Assembly (NCBI GenBank): GCA_025465405.1
Contig: JAODNL010000656.1
Span: forward strand, 1-10,613
Length of the DNA stretch: 10,613 nucleotides
Reading direction: 5' to 3'
Source of the DNA: Pseudonocardiales bacterium
GTDB lineage: Bacteria > Actinomycetota > Actinomycetes > Mycobacteriales > Jatrophihabitantaceae
Part shown: positions 1-7,280 of the stretch, one piece after another
Position numbering within the stretch: the first letter of the stretch is position 1
Layout: every line of letters begins with the position of its first letter
Made by a program: the position numbers and the translations under genes
The notes under the pieces: model-generated
What the model was told of the DNA's origin: nothing
The model's input: the letters and a program-made list of their open reading frames with translations, nothing else
The model's database searches: none

Positions 1-655
1 TCTCGCCGACGGCCGGCTCACCGAGTGCAGGATTCTTCTTCGGGTGGATGTATCCGGACACGTAGCGAGCCGGAACGCCGACGTGCCGCAGCGCGCCGAC
101 CACGAGATGCGCATAGTCCTGGCACACGCCGCTGCGCGCCGACCAGGCCTCCGCGGCGACGGTCTGCACGCCGGTCGATCCCGGCAAGTACGTCATCGCG
201 TCGTGCACGGCCGTGCTGATCGCCTGGGTCGTGTCGGCGGGCGCCTGCTCGGCGGCGAGCGACTCGGCGAGCGCAGCCAGTTCCGCCGGAGGCGCGGTGG
301 TGGGCAGCTGGACCAGGAACTCACCCATGCTCTCGATCACCTCGGGCGATGCGAGCTCCTGCCACGACAGCGACCGGTGGGGCTGCGGGCGCCGGGTGGG
401 ATCGACCTCGACGAGGCTGCTGGCCTGGACCACCAGCTCACGGTGAGGCCGGTCCGCCTCGAACACCCTGACCTGCGTGCCCCAGTAATCGACGTAGCGG
501 TGCTGCCAGCTCGCGCCGTCGACGCGCAGCAGCGACTCGAGTGGGTTCTGCCAGGGGGTCGCACGCGGGGTGAGCCGCGCCTCGTTGAACGACGCCGTCA
601 CCGGCTGGTCGTAGCGGTAGGTGGAGGTGTGGTGGATCTGGTAGCGGGCCGTCAT
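1..655 (-). CDS. Transglutaminase-like cysteine protease/transferase, C-terminus cut off by the window edge
   Basis: The minus strand reads open from an ATG at 655 to the window edge (218 codons), starting MTARYQIHHTSTYRYDQPV. This is the usual opening of the N-terminal beta domain found in bacterial transglutaminase-like proteins. The core follows, with WSARSGVCQDYAHL placing the nucleophilic cysteine at about residue 178. The reading frame stops after ALGEPAVGE, just where the family's catalytic His (usually in a SHAW-like motif) and Asp are expected, so both lie outside the window. Such enzymes act on amide bonds (proteolysis, deamidation or crosslinking); the substrate here is unknown. 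The start overlaps the alpha-E stop by ATGA (652-655), with a GGAAGG-like ribosome site at 660-665, indicating translational coupling. There is no signal peptide, so it is probably cytoplasmic. The fold assignment is firm; the activity is inferred. Confidence 0.9.
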   Translation of the reverse strand, partial: MTARYQIHHTSTYRYDQPVTASFNEARLTPRATPWQNPLESLLRVDGASWQHRYVDYWGTQVRVFEADRPHRELVVQASSLVEVDPTRRPQPHRSLSWQELASPEVIESMGEFLVQLPTTAPPAELAALAESLAAEQAPADTTQAISTAVHDAMTYLPGSTGVQTVAAEAWSARSGVCQDYAHLVVGALRHVGVPARYVSGYIHPKKNPALGEPAVGE

Positions 656-1593
656 GAGGCCTTCCAGGACGTGACGACACCACGCGGGAAGTACCGCCGC
701 GCGACGGCGTCGCTGGCGCTGGAGCAGGCGCGCTGCACCCGTTCCATGACGTGGTAGATGTCGTCGAGCAACTCCGTGGTCGGTGTGAACTCGAGCTCCG
801 AGCGGATCATGCCGAGCACGCGGTGCGCCTCGCTGCTACGCCCGCGATCGGTCAGCCCGTGCCGGCCGGCGATCTCGTGGCGGCCGGAAAGCTCGTCCAG
901 GCACTGCTCGGCCACGACCAGGGCACTCATCAACGTGCGCGGGAACAGCGGGTCGAGCAGGAGGAAGGCGACGGAGTGCGCGTCGTCCAGCACACCCCGC
1001 GCGCTGCGCAGGAACGCCTGGTACGCGCCGCAGCTCTGCAGCAGCGTCACCCAGGACGGGCCGGCGCTGCCCGCCAGCGCCCGCGCGGCCGCCAGTCGAG
1101 CCGTCATGTCTGCTCGCTCGATGCTGCGGCCCAGGATGAGAACGTGCCAGGCCTCGTCATGCGACAGCGTGGCGTCCGCCGTGCCGTTGAACGCCGCCGA
1201 CCGCTCGCGCACCCACGTCAGGAACGCGTGCGGGTGCGCCCGCCGACCGGGCCGAGAGGCCTCGTGCCAGGTGACGTTGATGTTTTCCCACAGCTCCGCC
1301 GAGACGACCTCGCGGCTGCGGCGCGCGTTCTCCCGCGCGGCGCCGAGGGCGCCCAGCACCGAGGCCGGGCTCTTGCGGTCCCACGCCAGCGTGTCCAGGA
1401 TGTCGGCGGCCACGACCGGGCCGTCGACGTCGCGCCCCATCGCCGCGAGCAACGAGGCACAGACCACGTCCTCGGGCGCCCACGGATCGTCCAGCAGCAG
1501 GCTGAGGTGCACGTCCAGGATCCGGCTGGTGTCCTCGGCCCGCTCGACGTAGCGGCCGATCCAGTACAGCGACTCCGCGATCCGGCTCAGCAC
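652..1593 (-). CDS. Alpha-E domain protein (DUF403 / COG2307 type)
   Basis: A 313-residue protein opening MLSRIAESLYWIGRYVERAE, the hallmark start of the alpha-E family, an all-helical cytoplasmic domain whose biochemical role is not established. Its length is typical of the stand-alone family. The GTG at 1593 is chosen because the family begins exactly at this motif; no clear Shine-Dalgarno precedes it. The start overlaps the end of the ATP-grasp gene by 7 bp (1587-1593), so translation is probably coupled to that gene, and the TGA stop overlaps the next ATG by 4 bp. In the family's usual context it accompanies a circularly permuted ATP-grasp enzyme and a transglutaminase, as here, and is sometimes fused to the ATP-grasp protein. 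A partner or scaffold role is an inference from that linkage. The family call is secure. Confidence 0.93.
   Translation of the reverse strand: MLSRIAESLYWIGRYVERAEDTSRILDVHLSLLLDDPWAPEDVVCASLLAAMGRDVDGPVVAADILDTLAWDRKSPASVLGALGAARENARRSREVVSAELWENINVTWHEASRPGRRAHPHAFLTWVRERSAAFNGTADATLSHDEAWHVLILGRSIERADMTARLAAARALAGSAGPSWVTLLQSCGAYQAFLRSARGVLDDAHSVAFLLLDPLFPRTLMSALVVAEQCLDELSGRHEIAGRHGLTDRGRSSEAHRVLGMIRSELEFTPTTELLDDIYHVMERVQRACSSASDAVARRYFPRGVVTSWKAS
660..665 (-). promoter_or_regulatory. Ribosome binding site of the transglutaminase gene
   Basis: On the minus strand GGAAGG lies 4 nt before the ATG at 655. It sits inside the end of the alpha-E gene. With the ATGA overlap it supports this start, whose reading frame is incomplete in the window. 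Confidence 0.5.
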
Positions 1594-3164
1594 GGTTCGG
1601 GACCGGCCTGCTGCTGTTGCTGCTGTTGTTGCTGCTGGATCTCGGTGTCGACGGCGGCGTCGAGCGCCGGCATCCGATGGTGCTCGGATCGCTCGGGCGC
1701 GCGCGGCACGCTCGCGACCGTTGCCTGCCGCCGCTCGCCGGCCAGCACCCAGGTGTCCTTCGACCCGCCGCCCTGGCTCGAGTTCACCACCAGCGAGCCC
1801 TCGACCAGCGCCACGCGGGTCAAACCACCGGGCAGCACCCAGACGTCGTTGCCGTCGTTGACGGCGAACGGCCGCAGGTCGACGTGTCGAGGCGCGATCG
1901 TGTCGCCGACGACCGTCGGCACCGTCGACAGCTGGACCACCGGCTGGGCGATCCAGCCGCGCGGGTTCGCGACCAGCCGGTCCCGAAGATCGTCGAGTTC
2001 CCGGCTCGACGCCTGCGGGCCGATGACCAGCCCCATGCCTCCGGCGCCGTCGACCGGCTTCAGCACGAGCTCGTCAAGCCGGTCGAGCACCTCCTCCAAC
2101 GCCTGCGGCTCTTCCAGCCGCCACGTGTCGACGTTGGGCAGCTCCGGCTCCTCGCTGAGGTAATAGCGCACGAAGTCCGGCAGATACGTGTAGATCAACT
2201 TGTCGTCGGCGACGCCGTTGCCGACCGCGTTGGCGATCGTCACGTTCCCCACCCGGGCCGCCGTGAGCAAGCCTGGGCAGCCGAGCATCGAGTCGGAACG
2301 GAACTGGACCGGGTCGAGGAACTCGTCGTCGACCCGGCGGTAGATGACATCCACCCGACGCTCGCCGGACGTGTCGCGCATTCGCACCACGCCGCCCGAG
2401 CACACCAGGTCGCGGCCCTCGACCAGCTCGACACCCATTGCCCGAGCCAGCCACGCGTGCTCGAAGTACGCGCTGTTGTACACGCCCGGCGTGAGCACGA
2501 TCACGCACGGATCGGTGACGCCGGGCGGCGCGGCGGCACGCAGCGCGGCCAGCAGTCGCTGCGGATAGTGCGACACCGGGCGCAGCCGAACCTTGCCGAG
2601 TACCTCCCCCCATTGCTGCCGCATCGCGCTGCGGTTGGCCAGCACGTAGCTGACTCCGGACGGCACCCGGACGTTGTCCTCCAACACCCGGAACTGCCCC
2701 TGCTCGTCCCTGATCAGGTCGATGCCGGAGACGTGCACGCGGACGCCGTTCGGCGGCTCGATGCCGTGGGCGGCGCGGTAGAAGTACCTCGACGAGGTGA
2801 TCACGCTGTGCGGGACGACGCCGTCCCGGATCGCGTGGCCGGGGCCGTACACGTCCGCGAGGAACGCCTCGAGCGCACGTACCCGTTGCTTGACCCCGCG
2901 CTCGATGGTCTGCCACGCCTGGTCGTCGATGACCCGCGGCACGATGTCGAGCGGGAACGGCCGCTCCTCGCCGCCGACGTCGAAGGTGATGCCCTGGTTG
3001 AGGTACGCGCGAGCCAGCGCGTCGACGCCGGCCTTGAGCTCCTGCGCACCGCTGCGCTCGATCGAGTCGTACAGCGACCGGTACGGCGTGCGCACGCCAC
3101 GGTCCGCGGCAATCATCTCGTCCCATGCCGCGCCGGTTGCATAGTCGTCGAACAGGTCGGCCAT
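1587..3164 (-). CDS. Circularly permuted type 2 ATP-grasp protein (DUF404/DUF407, COG2308 type) with polyglutamine C-terminus
   Basis: A 525-residue protein starting MADLFDDYATG. Motifs of the family appear in order: RVLEDNVRVPSGVSY near 159-173, LVLKPVDGAGGMG near 367-378 (Lys369, nucleotide-binding type), PRHVDLRPF near 425-433, VLPGGLTRVA near 443-452 and NSSQGGGSKDTW near 461-472. Proteins of this fold are predicted ATP-dependent amide/peptide ligases; the substrate is not known. The ATG at 3164 gives the expected N-terminus and fits a leaderless transcript. The frame stays open further upstream, but that stretch is antisense to the aminotransferase and is rejected. After the conserved region (about 488 on) comes a non-conserved-looking tail ending in ten consecutive Gln (510-519) and AGPEPC. 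It is the first gene of the triad and overlaps the alpha-E start by 7 bp. Family certain, reaction inferred. Confidence 0.93.
   Translation of the reverse strand: MADLFDDYATGAAWDEMIAADRGVRTPYRSLYDSIERSGAQELKAGVDALARAYLNQGITFDVGGEERPFPLDIVPRVIDDQAWQTIERGVKQRVRALEAFLADVYGPGHAIRDGVVPHSVITSSRYFYRAAHGIEPPNGVRVHVSGIDLIRDEQGQFRVLEDNVRVPSGVSYVLANRSAMRQQWGEVLGKVRLRPVSHYPQRLLAALRAAAPPGVTDPCVIVLTPGVYNSAYFEHAWLARAMGVELVEGRDLVCSGGVVRMRDTSGERRVDVIYRRVDDEFLDPVQFRSDSMLGCPGLLTAARVGNVTIANAVGNGVADDKLIYTYLPDFVRYYLSEEPELPNVDTWRLEEPQALEEVLDRLDELVLKPVDGAGGMGLVIGPQASSRELDDLRDRLVANPRGWIAQPVVQLSTVPTVVGDTIAPRHVDLRPFAVNDGNDVWVLPGGLTRVALVEGSLVVNSSQGGGSKDTWVLAGERRQATVASVPRAPERSEHHRMPALDAAVDTEIQQQQQQQQQQAGPEPC
1608..1637 (-). 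repeat. Trinucleotide repeat (CAG/CAA)10 encoding ten glutamines
   Basis: Ten consecutive glutamine codons, seven CAG and three CAA, form residues 510-519 of the ATP-grasp protein. The tract lies only 14 bp upstream of the GTG start of the alpha-E gene, so it occupies the region where that gene's ribosome site would be. Changes in repeat number by whole triplets would alter tail length without shifting frame. Confidence 0.95.
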
Positions 3165-3238
3165 CCTCACGAGCGTATGGCCGGATTGTGTCGGCGATGT
3201 GTCGCTCTGCCTAGATCCCGGCCGCGACGGGGACGCGC
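3165..3238 (-). other. 74-bp intergenic gap between aminotransferase and ATP-grasp genes
   Basis: This is one of only two sizeable gaps in the window. It contains the candidate -10 element and no hairpin with a U-tract, so read-through from the aminotransferase gene into the ATP-grasp operon cannot be excluded. Confidence 0.6.
3172..3177 (-). promoter_or_regulatory. Candidate -10 element for leaderless transcription of the ATP-grasp/alpha-E/transglutaminase operon
   Basis: On the minus strand TACGCT fits the actinobacterial -10 pattern TANNNT. Exactly 7 nt separate it from the ATG at 3164, the spacing seen for leaderless mRNAs, where transcription starts at the A of ATG. There is no normally spaced Shine-Dalgarno before this ATG (the GAGG abuts it), which agrees with a leaderless start. 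No convincing -35 box is visible. It lies in the 74-bp gap after the aminotransferase stop. Confidence 0.4.
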
Positions 3239-4330
3239 TCACAGGCTCAACCGTGCGGCCGCCAGCTCGATGCGCTCGTCCGGTTGGACCGCCGCGACGC
3301 GGAAGTGGTCCGCCGAGTCGGCTCCGTAGAACTCGCCTGGGGAGACGACGATTCCGGCCCGTTTCGCCAGGTCGCGCGCGGCCAACCAGGCGTCGCCGCC
3401 GGGCGCCGGTACCCAGAGGTAGAAGGCCCCCTGCGGCAGATCGGCCGGATAGCCCGCCGTGGTCAGGATCTCTCGCAGCCTCCGCAGGCGGGTCAGGTAC
3501 CGGTCGCGCTGCCGCTCGACGTGCGCGTCGTCGCCGAGCGCTAGGACGGCGGCCGCCTGAACGGGACCCGGCGGCATAAGGCCGGCGTGCTTGCGCACTT
3601 CTCGCAAGTAGTGGACGAGGTCGGAATCGCCTGCATAGAAGCCGATGCGGGCACCCGCGAAGTTGTCGCGCTTCGAGAGCGAGTGCACCGCGACGACCCC
3701 TGCCGTGCCCTCGCGGAGGATCGTGGTCGGGCCATCGGTCCACGTGAACTCGGCGTAGCACTCGTCGGAGAACACCGGCACGTCGTGCCCGCGACCCCAC
3801 GCCGCCGCGGCGGCCAGATCGCTGAGTTCACCCGTCGGGTTCGCCGGCGAATTGACCCAGATGCACAAAGCGCGAGCAGCGTCGTCCGCTTCGATATCGG
3901 AAAGAGCGTGGTAGCCGACCGCGCGGCAGCCGGCAAGGATCGCGCCCATCTCGTAGGTGGGATAGCTGACCGCCGGGTAGAGCACGGTGTCGCGGCTCGG
4001 GTCGCGAAGCTTCAGGTACTGCGGCACGGACGCGACGAACTCCTTCGTGCCGACACAGGCCGCGATCTCGGTCGACGGATCCGCGGTCGCGCCGAGGCGT
4101 CGCGCTATCCAGCTCGCGGCAGCCTGGCGCAGCGCCGGTGTCCCGATCGACGGCGGGTATCCCCGCGCGGCGTCGACGGCCGACAGCGCGGCGATCACGT
4201 CGTCGGGAGCCGGATCGCACGGCGTGCCGACCGACAGGTCGACGGCGCCGCCGTCGTGCGCATTCGCGATCGCGGTCACCTCGTCGAGTCGGTCGTAGGG
4301 GTACGGCGGCGGCACGAATCCGGCGCTCAT
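3239..4330 (-). CDS. dapC: PLP-dependent aminotransferase, probable succinyldiaminopimelate transaminase (DapC, actinobacterial type)
   Basis: A 363-residue fold-type I class I/II aminotransferase. Visible landmarks are DLSVGTPCDP at 31-40, NSPANPTG at 160-167, SDECY with Asp189 contacting the PLP ring nitrogen, HSLSK with the Schiff-base Lys220, RIGF at 228-231, RKHAGLMPPGPVQAA at 246-260 and Arg344 for the substrate carboxylate. Length and these motifs agree with my recollection of M. tuberculosis Rv1178. DapC transfers an amino group from glutamate to N-succinyl-2-amino-6-ketopimelate in lysine/diaminopimelate synthesis. The ATG at 4330 overlaps the upstream TGA as ATGA and has GGAG 5 nt before it. 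Its partner here is a flavin/iron-sulfur oxidoreductase, not the ferredoxin gene I recall beside Rv1178, so it could be a paralogue with another substrate. Aminotransferase certain; DapC specificity moderate. Confidence 0.85.
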   Translation of the reverse strand: MSAGFVPPPYPYDRLDEVTAIANAHDGGAVDLSVGTPCDPAPDDVIAALSAVDAARGYPPSIGTPALRQAAASWIARRLGATADPSTEIAACVGTKEFVASVPQYLKLRDPSRDTVLYPAVSYPTYEMGAILAGCRAVGYHALSDIEADDAARALCIWVNSPANPTGELSDLAAAAAWGRGHDVPVFSDECYAEFTWTDGPTTILREGTAGVVAVHSLSKRDNFAGARIGFYAGDSDLVHYLREVRKHAGLMPPGPVQAAAVLALGDDAHVERQRDRYLTRLRRLREILTTAGYPADLPQGAFYLWVPAPGGDAWLAARDLAKRAGIVVSPGEFYGADSADHFRVAAVQPDERIELAAARLSL

Positions 4331-7158
4331 CGGGGCTCCAGACGGTCGGCGAGCAACTGGGCGAGGTGGAGGCTCTGCACGCCGCCGAGCTGTTCGAGCT
4401 GGGTGCGGCAGGAGAAGCCGTCGGCCAGCACGACCGCATCGGGCGCCGCGCCGCGCACCGCAGGCAGCAGGGCGGTTTCGGCAACGGCGACAGACACCTC
4501 GTAGTGACCGCGCTCGACGCCGAAGTTGCCGGCCAGGCCGCAGCATCCACCGACCGCGTCGACGTGTGCGCCGGCGTCGGCCAGCAGCGCCGCGTCGGCC
4601 TGCCAGCCCATCACGGCGTGCTGATGGCAGTGCGGTTGCGCGACGGCGTGCACGTCGTCGAGCCGTGGTGGCGTCCAGTCGTCCGTCGTGGCGAGCAGCT
4701 CCGCGAGCGTCATCGTGTGGTCACGAACCGCCACGGCCCGCTCGTCGTGCGGCAACAGCTCGACCACGTCCTTGCGCAGCACCGCGGTGCACGACGGCTC
4801 GAGACCCACGATGGGCGTGCCGAACCGCACCGCCCGGTCGAGAGCGTCGAGGCTGCGGCGCAGCTGCTTGCGGGCACCGTCCAGCTGACCGGTCGAGATC
4901 CACGTGAGCCCGCAGCACACCGGCTCGTCGGTGATCTGGACCGAATAACCCGCCGCCTCCAGCACCCGCACCGCGGCCATTCCGACCTCGGGGGTGAAGT
5001 GATCGGTGAAAGTGTCGACCCACAGCAGCACGGGCGTGCCCGTGTGCCCTGGCCAGGACTCGAACCACTTGCGGAACGTCTGCGTGGCGAACCGCGGCAA
5101 TGGCCGGCGCTTGTCGATGCCGCCACCGCGCTTGGCCGCCGCGGCCAGCGCCGGCCGGCGCAGCACGCGGTTGACCAGCCGCGGTGCCTTCGCCGCGAGT
5201 CGGGCCCAGCGCGGTAGCCAGCCCAGGGCGTAGTGCGAGCGAGGGCGCGGCCGGTGCCGGTAGCGCTGGTACAGGACCTCGGCCTTGTACGTCGCCATGT
5301 CGACGCCGGCCGGGCAGTCGGACGAGCAGCCCTTGCAGGACAGGCAGAGGTCCAGCACGTCCGCGACCTCGTCCGACTTGACGCCCTTGACCAGGGATCC
5401 GTTGGCCATCTCCTGCAGTACGCGGGCGCGGCCGCGAGTCGAGTCCTTCTCGTCGCGGGTGGCGAGGTAGGACGGGCACATGACGCCGCCGGCCGCGGTC
5501 GTGTCGGCGCGGCATTTACCCACACCGACGCAGCGATGCACGGCCGTGGACAGGTCGCCCCCGTCGTGCGGGTAGGCGAAGCCGAGGTGCGTGCGCAGTG
5601 GCCGGGCCGCGGGCACGCGCAGGTCGACGTCGACCGGTGCGGGGTCGACGATCACGCCGGGGTTCAGCAGGTCCTCCGGGTCGAATGCACGCTTGATCTC
5701 GCCGAATGCCGCGATGGCCTCGGCGGAATACATGTAGGGCAGCAGCTCCCCGCGTGCCCGCCCGTCGCCGTGCTCGCCCGACATCGAGCCGCCGTGCCGA
5801 CCGACGAGCTGCGCGGCGGCCACGACGAATTCACGGAAGCGCGCCGGCTCGCTGCTCAGCGGGAAGTCGATCCGGGCGTGCACGCAGCCGTCGCCGAAGT
5901 GCCCGTACACCACGCCGTCGACCCCGTGCGCGCTCAGCAGCTCACTGAACTCGCGCAGGTACCCGCCGAGCTGCGCGGGGGGCACCGCCGCGTCCTCCCA
6001 TCCGGGCCACGCCGGCGCACCGGCGACGGTGCGGCCGGCCAGCCCGGCACCGTCCTCGCGGATTCGCCACAGGGCACGCGCCGGAGCGCCCGTGACGATC
6101 GTCGAGTCGAGGCAGCCGGCGTCGGCAATCAGTTTCTCGGCGGCGGCACTGGCCTCGGCCTCGGTGCCGCCCGACGTCTCGACGAACAGCCAACCGTCGC
6201 CACGGGGCAGGTCGGGGACGGCCGCGGCACCGCGGCGCTGGCGCACGACGTTCACCAGCCGCGCGTCAATGCCCTCCAGAGCGATCGGCCGGTGCGGCAG
6301 CAGCGCGGGGACGGCATCGGCGGCGCTCGGCATGTCGGGATAGCCCAACACGGCGAGGGCGACCGCCGCCGGCGCCTCGACCAGCCGGACAGTCGCGCCG
6401 AGGATCACGCCGAGCGTGCCCTCGGTTCCGACCAGGAAACGGGCGAGGTCGGAGCCGTTCTCCGGCAGCAAGTGCTCCATCGAATAGCCGGAAACCTGCC
6501 GAGCAAATCGACCGAACTCGGTGCGAATCACGCCGAGGCGATCCTGGACGATGCCGTCGAGGGCCCTCAGCAGCTGCAGCTGGGACCCGTGCGAGTGCAG
6601 ACCTTCGCGCCCGTACCGGCGCGCGGTGAATCGGATTCCTTGCGCCGTAAGCAGATCCAGGTCGACGACGTTGTCCGCCGTGCGCCCGTACGCAAGCGCA
6701 CGCGAGCCGCACGCGTTGTTGCCGAGCGAGCCGCCGATCGTCGCCCGCGCGTGCGTCGACGGATCCGGCCCGTAGCGCAGCCCATGCGGCGTGGCCGCCA
6801 GCGTGATCGAGTCCAGGATGGCGCCTGGCTCGACCACGGCCGTCCGGGCTTCGGCATCGATCTCGAGCACGCGATCGAGATGCCTCGAGAAGTCGAGCAC
6901 GATGCCCGAGCCGACCGCGTTACCGGCTGTGGACGTGCCACCGCCGCGTGAGGTCAGCGGCACGCCGAGATGGCGCGCGACGCTCATCGCGGCCACGACC
7001 TCGTCGGCATGCCTCGGGAAGGCGACCACCGACGGGACGACACGGTAGTTCGAGGCGTCCGACGAATACTCGGCTCGGCGCCGGGTGGAGTGGTCGACCT
7101 CGCCGAGACCGGCCCGGCGCAGCGCGGCCGCCACGGCACGCGGCTCGACGGAGGTCAT
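4327..7158 (-). CDS. FAD-binding and (Fe-S)-binding oxidoreductase, D-lactate / D-2-hydroxyglutarate dehydrogenase type
   Basis: A 943-residue fusion of a GlcD-like flavoprotein with a GlpC-like iron-sulfur module. Residues about 40-260 form the FAD_binding_4 domain (RGGGTS at 71-76, IGGSLGNNACGS at 141-152). About 260-505 is the FAD-oxidase C domain, with metal-type histidines in GHFGDGCVHARID (419-431) and GEHGDG (461-466). Two 4Fe-4S motifs follow: C543-x5-C549 with C561P, and C605-x2-C608-x2-C611-x3-C615P. Two cysteine-rich CCG domains end the protein (CCG at 748-750 and 872-874). Such enzymes oxidise 2-hydroxy acids and pass electrons to the respiratory chain; E. coli YdiJ is the closest fusion type I recall. 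The substrate cannot be read from the sequence. The ATG at 7158 leaves the usual short N-terminus; no Shine-Dalgarno is seen. It overlaps the aminotransferase start by 4 bp. Confidence 0.92.
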   Translation of the reverse strand: MTSVEPRAVAAALRRAGLGEVDHSTRRRAEYSSDASNYRVVPSVVAFPRHADEVVAAMSVARHLGVPLTSRGGGTSTAGNAVGSGIVLDFSRHLDRVLEIDAEARTAVVEPGAILDSITLAATPHGLRYGPDPSTHARATIGGSLGNNACGSRALAYGRTADNVVDLDLLTAQGIRFTARRYGREGLHSHGSQLQLLRALDGIVQDRLGVIRTEFGRFARQVSGYSMEHLLPENGSDLARFLVGTEGTLGVILGATVRLVEAPAAVALAVLGYPDMPSAADAVPALLPHRPIALEGIDARLVNVVRQRRGAAAVPDLPRGDGWLFVETSGGTEAEASAAAEKLIADAGCLDSTIVTGAPARALWRIREDGAGLAGRTVAGAPAWPGWEDAAVPPAQLGGYLREFSELLSAHGVDGVVYGHFGDGCVHARIDFPLSSEPARFREFVVAAAQLVGRHGGSMSGEHGDGRARGELLPYMYSAEAIAAFGEIKRAFDPEDLLNPGVIVDPAPVDVDLRVPAARPLRTHLGFAYPHDGGDLSTAVHRCVGVGKCRADTTAAGGVMCPSYLATRDEKDSTRGRARVLQEMANGSLVKGVKSDEVADVLDLCLSCKGCSSDCPAGVDMATYKAEVLYQRYRHRPRPRSHYALGWLPRWARLAAKAPRLVNRVLRRPALAAAAKRGGGIDKRRPLPRFATQTFRKWFESWPGHTGTPVLLWVDTFTDHFTPEVGMAAVRVLEAAGYSVQITDEPVCCGLTWISTGQLDGARKQLRRSLDALDRAVRFGTPIVGLEPSCTAVLRKDVVELLPHDERAVAVRDHTMTLAELLATTDDWTPPRLDDVHAVAQPHCHQHAVMGWQADAALLADAGAHVDAVGGCCGLAGNFGVERGHYEVSVAVAETALLPAVRGAAPDAVVLADGFSCRTQLEQLGGVQSLHLAQLLADRLEPR
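4336..4339 (-). promoter_or_regulatory. Ribosome binding site of the DapC-like gene
   Basis: GGAG on the minus strand lies 5 nt before the ATG at 4330, inside the last codons of the oxidoreductase gene. It supports the ATG in the 4-bp overlap as the true start. Confidence 0.6.
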
Positions 7159-7164
7159 CGCGCC

Positions 7165-7170
7165 ATTGTT
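7165..7170 (-). promoter_or_regulatory. Weak candidate -10 element before the FAD/Fe-S oxidoreductase
   Basis: AACAAT on the minus strand ends 6 nt before the ATG at 7158. It keeps the A2 and T6 of TANNNT but lacks T1. The absence of a ribosome site before that ATG makes a leaderless start possible. There is no clear -35 box, so this is only a suggestion. Confidence 0.2.
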
Positions 7171-7194
7171 CCGTACTCGGCCGCTGTGCTCGGC

Positions 7195-7280
7195 ACCTTT
7201 CCCCGCTGGTGGCCGGTTGGCCCGCGCGTTTCCCCGCTGGTGGCCGGTTGGCCCGCACCTTTCCCCGCTGGTGGCCGATT
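7195..7280. repeat. Three 31-bp-spaced direct repeats
   Basis: Units start at 7195, 7226 and 7257. The plus-strand core is TTTCCCCGCTGGTGGCCG. The first two 31-bp units differ only at bases 1 and 3. The third repeats the first 21 bases of unit 1 exactly, then diverges after GATT. The region is non-coding, between the stop of the FAD oxidoreductase (7316) and the start of the FAD/Fe-S oxidoreductase (7158). The 31-bp spacing is close to three helical turns. A short inverted-repeat family dispersed in the genome (REP-like) or a set of protein-binding sites could both look like this. Confidence 0.9.

Noticed and set aside
751..2163. Plus-strand open frame with a polycysteine run (470 codons)
   Set aside because: The Cys run is the (CTG/TTG) complement of the glutamine repeat read in another frame. 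The rest is antisense to the alpha-E and ATP-grasp genes.
3165..3238. Terminator after the DapC-like gene
   Set aside because: Only about 4 bp of pairing (TCCC with GGGA) can be drawn, with no U-tract, which is too weak to call.
1617..3329. Long plus-strand open frame (570 codons)
   Set aside because: It lies antisense to the well-supported ATP-grasp gene, is rich in Arg/Val/His/Asp and has no recognisable motif. It is a typical GC-rich shadow frame.
3165..3800. Extension of the ATP-grasp reading frame upstream to 3800 (737 codons in total)
   Set aside because: The added part is antisense-frame sequence within the DapC-like gene, is Arg/Ala-rich and resembles no domain. The family N-terminus (MADLFDDYATG) begins at 3164.
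5233..6951. Long plus-strand open frame (572 codons)
   Set aside because: It is antisense to the FAD/Fe-S oxidoreductase, whose many motifs are convincing. The plus-strand product has no domain, and its composition is that of a mirrored frame.
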